Assembly: GCA_937943665.1 (NCBI GenBank) | Contig: CALEAR010000166.1 | Span: forward strand, 1-5,972 | Direction: 5' to 3' | Length of the DNA: 5,972 nucleotides | DNA from: an uncultured Alcanivoracaceae bacterium | Lineage (GTDB): Bacteria; Pseudomonadota; Gammaproteobacteria; Pseudomonadales; Alcanivoracaceae | In this document: positions 1 through 5,972 of the stretch, piece after piece | Numbering within the stretch: position 1 is the first letter of the stretch | How the letters are laid out: each line of letters starts with the position of its first letter | Notes under the pieces: model-generated | The model's database searches: none | The model's input: only the letters and a program-made list of their open reading frames with translations | Told to the model about the DNA's origin: nothing | Translations under genes and position numbers: made by a program

Positions 1-1
1 G

Positions 2-46
2 CGCAAAGCTCGGCGCTTTGTGGGTGATGCTGCCGCTTAGGCGTAC
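2..46 (+). pseudogene. fabB: upstream fabB-frame segment interrupted by in-frame TAG (38-40)
   Basis: Reading from base 2 in the same frame as the downstream fabB gives RKARRFVGDAAA, then TAG, then [14 protein letters not shown]. This lines up residue for residue with the E. coli FabB stretch RKVVRFMSDASI-Y-AFLSMEQAIADAGL (recalled), so the stop replaces Tyr at about position 74. No frame shift is present. One base change (TAC or TAT to TAG) would explain it. Candidate explanations are an error near the end of the sequence, a true nonsense mutation, or amber readthrough. The interpretation as a broken gene is provisional; the in-frame homology on both sides is directly visible. Confidence 0.7.
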
Positions 47-1033
47 GTGGCCATGAAATACGCCATTGGCGATGCAGGTCTCACCGAAGAGCAGGTCTCC
101 AATATTCGCACCGGTTTAATCGCTGGCTCCGGTGGCGCCTCCTCTGCTAATCAGGTGGAAGCCGCCGACATCGCTCGGGAACGCGGTGTGCGCCGCGTGG
201 GCCCTTATATGGTACCGCGCACCATGGCGAGCACAGTATCCGCTTGCCTTGCCACTCCTTTCAAAATCAAGGGCCTGAATTACACCATTGCATCGGCTTG
301 TGCCACCAGCGCCCACTGTATTGGCCACGCTATGGAACAAATCCAACTGGGCAAGCAGGATATTATTTTTGCCGGTGGTGGCGATGAAGAGCACTGGAGC
401 ATGAGCCTCATGTTTGATGCCATGGGCGCGCTCTCTAACAAATATAACGATACCCCCGAACAGGCCTCACGCCCCTATGATGAAAGCCGAGATGGCTTTG
501 TGATTGCAGGCGGCGGCGGCATGGTGGTGCTAGAGGCCCTAGATCACGCCCTAGCACGAGGAGCAAAAATTTACGCTGAAGTGGTGGGCTACGGCGCCTC
601 TTCTGATGGCCACGATATGGTGGCACCCTCTGGCGAAGGAGCCCAACGTTGTATGCGTGAAGCCCTTTCCAGCGTGGAAGGTCCCATCGATTACATTAAC
701 ACCCACGGCACCAGTACGCCCGTGGGCGATAAAGCTGAGCTTGAAGCCATTGGTGCCGTATTTGGTGATAAGGTGCCCGCCATTAGCTCCACCAAAAGCC
801 TTACTGGCCATGCCTTAGGTGCAGCCGGTGTGCACGAAGCCATCTATAGTTTACTCATGATGAAACACAACTTTATTGCCGCCTCCGCCAACATCACCAC
901 CTTAGATGAAGTGGCAAGCCAGTACCCCATTGTGCAAACCCCTCTTGAGCAACCGGTGAATCAAGTGCTCAGCAACAGCTTTGGCTTTGGCGGCACTAAC
1001 GCCTCCCTAGTGTTTAAAAAGTACGATGGGTAA
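47..1033 (+). CDS. fabB: 3-oxoacyl-ACP synthase I (beta-ketoacyl-ACP synthase, KAS I), 5'-truncated
   Basis: Cytosolic condensing enzyme of type II fatty acid synthesis. It joins an acyl-ACP to malonyl-ACP, and FabB is the isoform that elongates the cis-unsaturated intermediate made by FabA. Seen: thiolase-fold protein with nucleophile Cys85 in [11 protein letters not shown], His220 in [11 protein letters not shown], Lys250 and His255 in [12 protein letters not shown], and the C-terminal [11 protein letters not shown] loop. From memory of E. coli FabB these match Cys163, His298 and His333 with a constant offset of 78, so the core has no indel. The [11 protein letters not shown] context is FabB-like, not FabF-like. 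The gene is incomplete: roughly 75 N-terminal residues are missing. The nominal GTG start at 47 (and ATG at 53) lies inside the conserved protein, has no Shine-Dalgarno sequence, and follows an in-frame TAG at 38-40; homology continues upstream of that TAG. Ends in TAA. fabA is the usual upstream partner but lies outside the window. Identity is certain; whether the gene is intact is not. Confidence 0.93.
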   Translation: MAMKYAIGDAGLTEEQVSNIRTGLIAGSGGASSANQVEAADIARERGVRRVGPYMVPRTMASTVSACLATPFKIKGLNYTIASACATSAHCIGHAMEQIQLGKQDIIFAGGGDEEHWSMSLMFDAMGALSNKYNDTPEQASRPYDESRDGFVIAGGGGMVVLEALDHALARGAKIYAEVVGYGASSDGHDMVAPSGEGAQRCMREALSSVEGPIDYINTHGTSTPVGDKAELEAIGAVFGDKVPAISSTKSLTGHALGAAGVHEAIYSLLMMKHNFIAASANITTLDEVASQYPIVQTPLEQPVNQVLSNSFGFGGTNASLVFKKYDG

Positions 1034-1038
1034 AACAC

Positions 1039-1066
1039 TAGCCAGCGCCACTGAAGGCGCTGGCTA
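1039..1066. terminator. hairpin between convergent fabB and porin gene, likely bidirectional terminator
   Basis: A perfect 11-bp inverted repeat, TAGCCAGCGCC (1039-1049) and GGCGCTGGCTA (1056-1066), with a 6-base loop ACTGAA. It fills most of the 38-bp gap between the fabB stop (1033) and the porin stop (1072). On the - strand it is followed by GTGTTTT, a short U-rich tail; on the + strand the tail is poor (TGCCCTT). It should therefore work best for the porin transcript and only moderately for fabB. The structure is clear; termination efficiency is inferred. Confidence 0.7.
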
Positions 1067-1071
1067 TGCCC

Positions 1072-2085
1072 TTAAAAATCGTAACGCAGCCCCATCGATA
1101 CGCCGCTGGCATTTTCATTGACAACACCTTTTACCGTGGTGCTACGCCCTTGTTGCGATGGGGTTAAAGCACTTTCTTCATCGTTTAACACCACCGCATA
1201 ATTGGCATATACTCGCAATGGCCGAGAAATACTGTGCTCCACGCCCACAGCAATTAGATCTGCCCTATCTTTCTTCGCCTCCCCCGCCCGATACATATAC
1301 ATGGCCTTCATGGTGGTTTGTGGTAACACCTTAAACGCTGTCCCTAAGCCATAAGTATGGCTATCCGCATCTTCTGCTTTATGATTCACATACTGATAAA
1401 ACGCCACAAGGGTTAAGGGGTCTTTCACCTTAGCACCGAGTGCCACACGCACACCTTGGCGGTGGCCACGGCTCTTATTTTGGTTATGAAACTCATAGGC
1501 CACTGCAGCACTTAAGGAAGCCTGTTCATAGGTAAGAGAAAGACTGTAGGCATCCTCTTTTTTCTCTGGTGCTTGCTCCTCACCATCGTGTAGGGAATAA
1601 GCCAAGTTTCCTTGCCACCCTTGCCAGGCGGGAGTTTGGTAATGCACGCTATTAGGTAAGCGTTCATCAAAGCGAGCATCCCCAACCCGCGTAAGGTTAC
1701 GCATATCACCGAGCTGATCCCCAAACAAATTAGCTGGCCCACGAGCTGCTTTAAACGGTGAATCAAAACGCCCCACTCGCAACATCCCCCATGGCTCTCC
1801 TTTTATGCCCACAAAGGTATCGCGGCTTGCCCAGCTCGCCCCATTACCTTGAGCCATGTTGATTTCCTGTTCTATCTGCGCAAGAGCGGTGAGGCTGCCA
1901 ATATGATGTTGAGCTCGAATACCAAACCGTGAAGCATTGCTTGATACATTAGCGCCTCCATACCCTGCACCATTATCTAGATAATCTAAAGACACATGAG
2001 CACGGCCATATAGACTAATATCCGCCAAGGCGCTCAGGGGGCAAAGTGCTACAACCACAGCCACAAACAACCGGTTTTTCACCAT
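1072..2085 (-). CDS. outer-membrane porin, Gram-negative general porin family (porin 1)
   Basis: Predicted beta-barrel channel for passive diffusion of small hydrophilic solutes across the outer membrane. Of 337 residues, about the first 21 form a Sec signal peptide: basic MVKNR, hydrophobic core, cleavage after ALA. The mature protein begins DISLYGRAHVSLDYLD. Seen: an early SSNASRFGI strand, FVGIKG, then the family-typical VGRFDSPFK turn leading into the probable constriction loop (KAARGPANLFGDQLGD), and a C-terminal RYDF with terminal Phe, the usual signal for the BAM assembly machinery. The ATG at 2085 is preceded by AGGAAGAGGA. It is a clear paralogue of the neighbouring porin 2, identical at roughly half of positions by eye, including the ends and the loop. 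Terminal codons (TAC GAT TTT) are less biased than those of porin 2, which may mean weaker expression. Substrate specificity cannot be read from the sequence. A Cys in the signal peptide is not in a lipobox. Confidence 0.9.
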   Translation of the reverse strand: MVKNRLFVAVVVALCPLSALADISLYGRAHVSLDYLDNGAGYGGANVSSNASRFGIRAQHHIGSLTALAQIEQEINMAQGNGASWASRDTFVGIKGEPWGMLRVGRFDSPFKAARGPANLFGDQLGDMRNLTRVGDARFDERLPNSVHYQTPAWQGWQGNLAYSLHDGEEQAPEKKEDAYSLSLTYEQASLSAAVAYEFHNQNKSRGHRQGVRVALGAKVKDPLTLVAFYQYVNHKAEDADSHTYGLGTAFKVLPQTTMKAMYMYRAGEAKKDRADLIAVGVEHSISRPLRVYANYAVVLNDEESALTPSQQGRSTTVKGVVNENASGVSMGLRYDF

Positions 2086-2186
2086 AAATTCCTCTTCCTA
2101 GGTTAGTAAAACTGCTTTAGCAAGGAAGAAGGCTAATAGCTGTTTGTTAACAGCACATCACCGTTTTATGACATTTAAAAGACATA
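2086..2186 (-). promoter_or_regulatory. upstream region of porin 1, with a 6-4-6 inverted repeat
   Basis: About 100 bp lie between the porin 2 terminator and the porin 1 start, so any dedicated porin 1 promoter should be here. The RBS is AGGAAGAGGA a few bases before ATG. An inverted repeat GCTGTT-TGTT-AACAGC sits at 2139-2154, about 53 bp upstream of the ATG; it could be an operator or a small leader hairpin. I found no convincing sigma-70 -35/-10 pair. The region is assigned by position; the repeat is visible but its role is unknown. Confidence 0.35.
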
Positions 2187-2215
2187 AAAAAACCGCGCAC
2201 AAGGCGCGGTTTTTT
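2187..2215 (-). terminator. strong intrinsic terminator of porin 2
   Basis: On the - strand, a GC stem CCGCGC/GCGCGG with a 5-base loop is followed by a run of seven U (2192 down to 2186). A matching A-run precedes the stem, so the paired region extends to about 12 bp and the structure could work in both directions. It begins 17 bp past the porin 2 stop codon and separates porin 2 from porin 1. This is a textbook rho-independent terminator. Confidence 0.93.
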
Positions 2216-2232
2216 GCTTCAGCCTATTTGGC

Positions 2233-3255
2233 TTAGAAGTCGTAGCGTAGACCCACGGAAAGACCTTGGGTATCTTCGCCAACTGCGGTATCTACAATGC
2301 TGTTAGAGCGGCTCTGGTTTGCCCAGGGCTTAACATCAGCATTTTTCTCGTTGAAGGCGTACGCATAGTTCGCGTATACACGTAAGGGGTCAGCAATACG
2401 GTGCTCCACACCCACTACGAGTAGGTCTGCGTGCTGAGAAGCGCGCTTACCGTCGCGACCCATGTACATCCCCTTCAAGCTAGTGGATTCAAGTACTGCG
2501 AACTCACCGCCCACACCATAGATGTTGGCATCGTTTAACTCAGCATGGTGGCCATTGTGCTGATAGAAAGCCACAGCTTTGAACTCATCGGTTAGCTGAG
2601 CAGCACCCGCTAGGCGAACAGCATCCGCTTTGGTGTTTTCATAGCGCATGTAGGCTAAGGCCGCATCAAAAATATCCTGCTCATAGGTCACAGATACGCT
2701 GTAGGACTGATCGTTACGATCTTCACCATGGCGTACGTTCTCTTGGCCTTCGTGCACAGAGTACGCTAGGTTAATTTGCAAACCGTCGTAGCTGGGGCTC
2801 TGAACGTGAATGGTGTTATCTTTACGGGTATCAAACTCGTTTTCTAAACCGCCAAAGATGCTGCGCAGATCACCCACTTGGTTGTTGAAAAGGTTAGCAG
2901 GACCACGGGCAGCCTTAAAAGGAGTGTCGAAACGACCCGCACGCACTAAACCCCAATCGCCCTTCACACCCACGAAGGTGTTACGAGTCGCAAACTCAGA
3001 CTTGGTCTCATTGCCCTGAAGGGTGTTGTACTCTTGCTCAAGCTGCATGAAAGCAGTGATGTCGCCAAAAGTATCTTCCGCTTTAAAACCAATGCGGGAA
3101 GCGTTGCTAGATAGGTTTAGCTTGTTGATATCGGTGTTCTTAACATCTAGGTAGTCAGCAGAAACGTGCGCACGGCCGTAAATGCTAACATCTGCTGCCA
3201 TGGCTGGTGCTGCCATAGCGGCACCCACTGCTAATACAAGCAACTTCTTTTTCAT
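2233..3255 (-). CDS. outer-membrane porin, Gram-negative general porin family (porin 2)
   Basis: Predicted outer-membrane beta-barrel porin, 340 residues. A Sec signal peptide of about 20 residues (MKKKLLVLAVG, then AAPAMA) precedes mature ADVSIYGRAHVSADYLD. Seen: LNLSSNASRIGFKAED strand, FVGVKGDWGLVRAGRFDTPFK, probable constriction loop KAARGPANLFNNQVGD, regularly alternating barrel strands such as VYANYAYAF, and C-terminal GLRYDF with terminal Phe. The ATG at 3255 has a strong RBS, GAGGAG six bases upstream. It also has a strong terminator just downstream, and C-ending codons at its terminus (TAC GAC TTC), all of which fit a highly expressed major porin. That is inference. It is paralogous to porin 1. 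Transported substrate and any selectivity are unknown; the family often carries general or anion-preferring diffusion, but nothing here decides it. Confidence 0.93.
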   Translation of the reverse strand: MKKKLLVLAVGAAMAAPAMAADVSIYGRAHVSADYLDVKNTDINKLNLSSNASRIGFKAEDTFGDITAFMQLEQEYNTLQGNETKSEFATRNTFVGVKGDWGLVRAGRFDTPFKAARGPANLFNNQVGDLRSIFGGLENEFDTRKDNTIHVQSPSYDGLQINLAYSVHEGQENVRHGEDRNDQSYSVSVTYEQDIFDAALAYMRYENTKADAVRLAGAAQLTDEFKAVAFYQHNGHHAELNDANIYGVGGEFAVLESTSLKGMYMGRDGKRASQHADLLVVGVEHRIADPLRVYANYAYAFNEKNADVKPWANQSRSNSIVDTAVGEDTQGLSVGLRYDF

Positions 3256-3379
3256 GCGAATCTCCTCGATTCCTTTTGATTAAAAACATTAACTATTGCC
3301 GTTTACCCATTCTCCCCGAATAGGTTTTGTTGCAATACTGAAGAAGGCCCAAACAATGAACCCCGTTCAGAATGCGCAC

Positions 3380-3407
3380 ATGATACACAATAAAATCGAT
3401 TTGTACC
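3380..3407 (-). promoter_or_regulatory. candidate sigma-70 promoter of porin 2 (proximal)
   Basis: On the - strand, -10 TATCAT (3385-3380, five of six consensus bases) lies 16 bases after GGTACA (3407-3402, three of six). Transcription would start near 3373, giving a leader of about 118 bases. The palindrome TTTGTTACAAA lies just upstream of the -35 and TGAACCCCGTTCA just past the start, both plausible regulator positions. The match is weak and made by eye. Confidence 0.25.
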
Positions 3408-3484
3408 ACTTTGTTACAAATTGATACGCTTGCGCCGCAAAATTGTGACTAATGTAACGGAACTTAATATAAAAACCATGACAT

Positions 3485-3514
3485 ATTTTACTGTTGCGTA
3501 AGCGCTATAGCCAA
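3485..3514 (-). promoter_or_regulatory. candidate sigma-70 promoter of porin 2 (distal)
   Basis: On the - strand, TTGGCT (3514-3509, four of six) and TAAAAT (3490-3485, five of six) are 18 bases apart, just past the relA stop. A start near 3478 would give a leader of over 200 bases. AT-rich DNA yields such matches by chance, so this is an alternative to the proximal candidate. Confidence 0.2.
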
Positions 3515-3522
3515 AATGTAAA

Positions 3523-5760
3523 TTAGTGTTTATAACGACGCACTTCCAACATGCCAGGAATTTGATCTAGCTTACTGAGCAGTTTCCCCAAATCATTTAA
3601 CGAGCTAATCTCCACCGTCATTAACATGGTTTTGGTGTGATCTGATTTATTTTCTTCGGTATGAGCGGCGGTAATGGGCACATTATCATTTGCAAACACA
3701 GAGGCCACATCCTTAAGCAGCCCTGAGCGTTGACGCCCCCGTAAAAAAACATCCACGGGGTACGCCACCTTGTTTTCCTCGCCCCACGTAACCTCAATGG
3801 CGCGGGCGGGATCATCCCCCTGCATGGCAATTAGGTTATTACAATCGCTGCGATGTACTGTCACACCACGCCCTAAGGTAATGTAGCCCATGATGCCATC
3901 CCCAGGCACAGGTCGGCAGCAAGCGGCCAATTGCGTTTTAATGTTGCCTAAACCAGAAACGCTAATGCCATCACTATTCACTTGTTGGCTTTTACGGTGA
4001 GTAAGCTCTAACTCATGCTGTTCACTGGGTTTAGCTTCGGGCGGCTGTATTTGATTAAGCACCTGGCTCATACGCAAATCACCCGAGCCCAAGGCCGCCA
4101 ACACATCATCCCCCGTTACGAGATTCAACTGTGAAGCCACCTTATCTAGGTTAGGCCAAGGCAGTGCCAAGCGGCCTAGCTCCTTTTCCAAGGCCACTTT
4201 TCCTTGCGCTATATGGGTATCGCGGCTTTGGCGCTTAAACCAATGCTGCACCTTGGCGCGAGCAGAAGCAGTATGCACATACCCTAAAGAGGGTGATAAC
4301 CAATCGCGGCTTGGCCCCCCCTCTTTCGTGGTAATAATTTCCACCTGTTCGCCGGTTTTTAGTTTGTAAGTCAGGGGGACAATGCGGCCATTCACCTTGG
4401 CCCCACGGCAACGATGCCCCACTTCTGTGTGAATTTGGTAAGCCATATCCACGGGAGTGGCGCCGTTTTCTAAATCCACCACGTGCCCTTTAGGAGTAAA
4501 CACATATACTCGGGCGCCGCCCTCATGGCTACGAAAATCCTCCACCATGTTGCCTAAACTGGCAGCGCCTAAGGTATCGTGCCATTCTAAAACCTCGCGC
4601 AACCAAGCAATTTTTTGCTCGTAATCTCCCCCTTCTCGCTTGCCGCCTTCCTTATAGTGCCAGTGGGCACTCACCCCCAGCTCCGCTTCTTCGTGCATTT
4701 TATGGGTGCGAATTTGCACCTCTAGCATTTTGCGGCCGGGCCCCACCACCGCTGTATGCAAACTTTGGTAACCATTTTCCTTAGGAGAGGCAATATAATC
4801 ATCAAACTCCTTTGGCACATGGCTCCACAAACCATGCACTACACCAAGGGCTGCATAACAATCTCTCACCTCGGGCACCATGATGCGCACAGCGCGCACA
4901 TCATGTACTTCATGGAAATCCAATTGCTTCTTCTGCATTTTGCGCCAAATGCTATAAATATGTTTCACCCGCCCTGTCACTTCCACATCCTTGATGCCAG
5001 CTTCCTGCAACTTTTCCTTAAGCAGCTTGATGATGGCCTCAATATCCTTTTCACGGTCCACCCGTCTTTCATCAAGTAAGGAGGCAATTTTCTTATAGGG
5101 GCCAGGCTGCAAAAAGCGAAAGGCTATATCCTCTAGCTCCCACTTGAGCTGGCCCACGCCTAAACGGTGAGCTAAGGGGGCATAAATATCGAAGATTTCA
5201 ATGGCCACTTTGCGTTGGCGCTCTGGCTCTGCCTCCACTAGGGCATGCAAAATCACGGTTCGCTCCGCCAACTTCAGCAGGGCCACGCGCACATCATCAA
5301 TCAGCCCCACCAGCATCTTGCGTACATTGCTTAATTGCCCATCTTGCTGCCCTAGCACCGGCTTACGGCTTGGATTAACAATGGCGCTAATGGCCGCCAT
5401 GCGTAACACCCCCTCAATCAACTGGGCGGTGTCATCACCAAATTGCTTTTGCACCTGTTCTAGGCTCAAGCGCTCCTCGCGCACGGAGCGATACAATAAG
5501 GCCGCTGGCAAGGCGGCACCATCCGCCTTTAAATCTGCCAGGATATCCACCATTTCCAAGCCAATGCGAAAGCACCCAATGCCATAGGGCCAAGCGGTGT
5601 CCTCTTCTTCGCCTTGGGTTTCGCAACGTTGGGCCACTTCACAAGCCTTTGCGAGCAAGGCTTGATCTGTGTTCATGCAGCGCTCCGCCACGCTTGCAAT
5701 CCATGCGGACAAATCACTGTACTGCCCTGACAACGCCGGCTTGCGGTAAATGGTTACCAC
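3523..5760 (-). CDS. relA: GTP pyrophosphokinase RelA, (p)ppGpp synthetase I
   Basis: Ribosome-associated enzyme that transfers pyrophosphate from ATP to GTP or GDP when uncharged tRNA occupies the A site, starting the stringent response. At 745 residues it matches the usual 744. Domains in order: inactive hydrolase domain (about 20-200), where SpoT's HDxxED motif is replaced by YRSVRE (90-95), so no hydrolysis is expected; synthetase domain (about 225-365) with GRVKHIYSIWRKM (263-275), HDVRAVRI (286-293) and EFDD (318-321), the acidic motif of monofunctional RelA, then NGYQSLHT; TGS domain (about 415-478, VYVFTPKG to VEIITT); helical linker; zinc-finger-like domain with Cys614, Cys615, His636 and Cys640; C-terminal ACT/RRM domain (about 665-745). 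The start is GTG at 5760, supported by AAGGAAGGAG seven bases upstream and by the RelA-like N-terminus. It lies 15 bp after rlmD, so the two are probably cotranscribed. mazG, which often follows relA in relatives, is absent; porins follow instead. Confidence 0.98.
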   Translation of the reverse strand: MVTIYRKPALSGQYSDLSAWIASVAERCMNTDQALLAKACEVAQRCETQGEEEDTAWPYGIGCFRIGLEMVDILADLKADGAALPAALLYRSVREERLSLEQVQKQFGDDTAQLIEGVLRMAAISAIVNPSRKPVLGQQDGQLSNVRKMLVGLIDDVRVALLKLAERTVILHALVEAEPERQRKVAIEIFDIYAPLAHRLGVGQLKWELEDIAFRFLQPGPYKKIASLLDERRVDREKDIEAIIKLLKEKLQEAGIKDVEVTGRVKHIYSIWRKMQKKQLDFHEVHDVRAVRIMVPEVRDCYAALGVVHGLWSHVPKEFDDYIASPKENGYQSLHTAVVGPGRKMLEVQIRTHKMHEEAELGVSAHWHYKEGGKREGGDYEQKIAWLREVLEWHDTLGAASLGNMVEDFRSHEGGARVYVFTPKGHVVDLENGATPVDMAYQIHTEVGHRCRGAKVNGRIVPLTYKLKTGEQVEIITTKEGGPSRDWLSPSLGYVHTASARAKVQHWFKRQSRDTHIAQGKVALEKELGRLALPWPNLDKVASQLNLVTGDDVLAALGSGDLRMSQVLNQIQPPEAKPSEQHELELTHRKSQQVNSDGISVSGLGNIKTQLAACCRPVPGDGIMGYITLGRGVTVHRSDCNNLIAMQGDDPARAIEVTWGEENKVAYPVDVFLRGRQRSGLLKDVASVFANDNVPITAAHTEENKSDHTKTMLMTVEISSLNDLGKLLSKLDQIPGMLEVRRYKH

Positions 5761-5775
5761 GGGTTGACTCCTTCC

Positions 5776-5972
5776 TTATGATTTACGCTCAAAAAGAGCG
5801 ATGGACTCCACATGGGAGGTATGAGGAAACATATCCATTACCCCCGCCGCACTGAGCTTATAACCAAGTGCGCATAGCTCCCCTGCATCACGGGCCAAGG
5901 TGGCAGGGTTGCAAGAAACATACACAATCTTCTCTGCACCGAACTGTGGCATTAGCGGCATCATTTCCAAAG
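5776..5972 (-). CDS. rlmD: 23S rRNA (uracil(1939)-C(5))-methyltransferase RlmD, C-terminal part
   Basis: SAM-dependent enzyme (older name RumA) that methylates C5 of U1939 in 23S rRNA. Only the last 64 residues are in the window; the 5' part, with the TRAM domain, iron-sulfur Cys residues and most of the SAM-binding fold, lies past the right edge. Seen: [13 protein letters not shown] with the catalytic nucleophile Cys (codon 5911-5913; Cys389 in E. coli as I recall), and [16 protein letters not shown], carrying the conserved Glu that acts as base. TTG at 5970 is an internal Leu codon and not a start. The stop is TAA at 5776. Neighbouring relA starts 15 bp downstream, the arrangement known from E. 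coli and Pseudomonas, which supports the call. Confidence 0.96.
   Translation of the reverse strand, partial: LEMMPLMPQFGAEKIVYVSCNPATLARDAGELCALGYKLSAAGVMDMFPHTSHVESIALFERKS

Larger units (their letters stand above)
3256..3522 (-). promoter_or_regulatory. 267-bp non-coding region between relA and porin 2; probable porin 2 promoter and leader
   Basis: AT-rich stretch with no credible gene. It has no hairpin-plus-U-run behind relA, so relA transcripts may end by Rho or read into porin 2. Contents: porin 2 RBS GAGGAG (3262-3267); a compact palindrome TGAAC-CCC-GTTCA (3357-3369); a near-perfect palindrome TTTGT-T-ACAAA (3410-3420) with another TTTGTAC half at 3400-3406; and two weak sigma-70-like promoters listed separately. 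The size and palindromes suggest that porin 2 is regulated on its own and has a leader of 100 bases or more, but no regulator can be named. Confidence 0.55.

Noticed and set aside
47..55. GTG 47 or ATG 53 as the true fabB start
   Set aside because: Both lie within conserved FabB sequence, lack a Shine-Dalgarno sequence, and homology continues upstream in frame.
116..818. Several open frames of 63-92 residues overlapping fabB on either strand
   Set aside because: All overlap catalytic fabB sequence in other frames and show no family motif or RBS support.
1512..1766. 84-residue frame within porin 1, and similar ones within porin 2 (2810-3019) and relA (3621-3830)
   Set aside because: Out-of-frame shadows of well-supported genes.
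2023..2085. Porin 1 as a lipoprotein because its signal peptide has a Cys
   Set aside because: The residues before Cys15 (VAL) do not form a lipobox, and a better signal peptidase I site (ALA) follows, with a porin-type mature start.
3293..3310. Five-codon reading frame (MGKRQ) in the porin 2 leader as a regulatory leader peptide
   Set aside because: The purine run before its ATG is too close to serve as an RBS, and such short frames are common by chance.
3444..3459. CRP/Vfr-like site TGTGA-N6-TAACG
   Set aside because: The first half is perfect but the second matches only three of five bases; too weak to call and distant from the proximal promoter candidate.
4756..5079. 107-residue open frame opposite relA
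   Set aside because: Antisense to the conserved synthetase domain of relA, with no recognisable domain; a shadow of relA codon usage.
5201..5587. 128-residue open frame opposite relA
   Set aside because: Antisense to the relA N-terminal domain; low-complexity Ser/Arg-rich composition typical of a shadow frame.
3523..5760. Bifunctional SpoT/Rel instead of RelA
   Set aside because: The HDxxED hydrolase motif is absent (YRSVRE in its place), the synthetase carries EFDD, and the gene follows rlmD as relA does.

Overview
The window looks like ordinary chromosomal DNA from a gammaproteobacterium. The main support is the rlmD-relA gene pair, a FabB-type (not FabF-type) ketoacyl synthase, a RelA of the monofunctional Proteobacterial type, and two Gram-negative general porins with signal peptides and a C-terminal Phe. 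A marine Oceanospirillales or Alcanivorax-like host is my impression from the overall protein flavour; it is a guess and nothing here proves it.

Layout, left to right. On the + strand, the window opens inside fabB (3-oxoacyl-ACP synthase I), which ends at 1033. Everything else is on the - strand. A perfect 11-bp hairpin lies between the convergent fabB and first porin gene. Two paralogous porin genes follow in tandem (1072-2085 and 2233-3255), separated by a strong intrinsic terminator at 2187-2215. A 267-bp non-coding stretch (3256-3522) precedes the second porin and probably holds its promoter and leader. Then come relA (3523-5760), which makes (p)ppGpp in amino-acid starvation, and the 3' end of rlmD (23S rRNA U1939 methyltransferase), cut by the right edge. 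Read in transcription order, the - strand is rlmD > relA > porin 2 > porin 1. rlmD and relA are only 15 bp apart and probably cotranscribed. The porins each have their own ribosome-binding site and appear to be separate transcription units.

The most notable observation is an in-frame TAG at 38-40 in the fabB frame. The homologous FabB reading continues without a frame shift on both sides of it, and the codon falls where E. coli FabB has a conserved-looking Tyr (about residue 74). This may be a sequencing or assembly error near the end of the sequence, a real nonsense mutation, or (least likely) a recoded amber codon. Because of it, a naive start at GTG 47 or ATG 53 is almost certainly not the real start.

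I see no mobile element, CRISPR array, tRNA, rRNA, defence system or toxin-antitoxin pair. Apart from the fabB amber codon and the unexplained palindromes upstream of the porins, this is a conventional housekeeping region.
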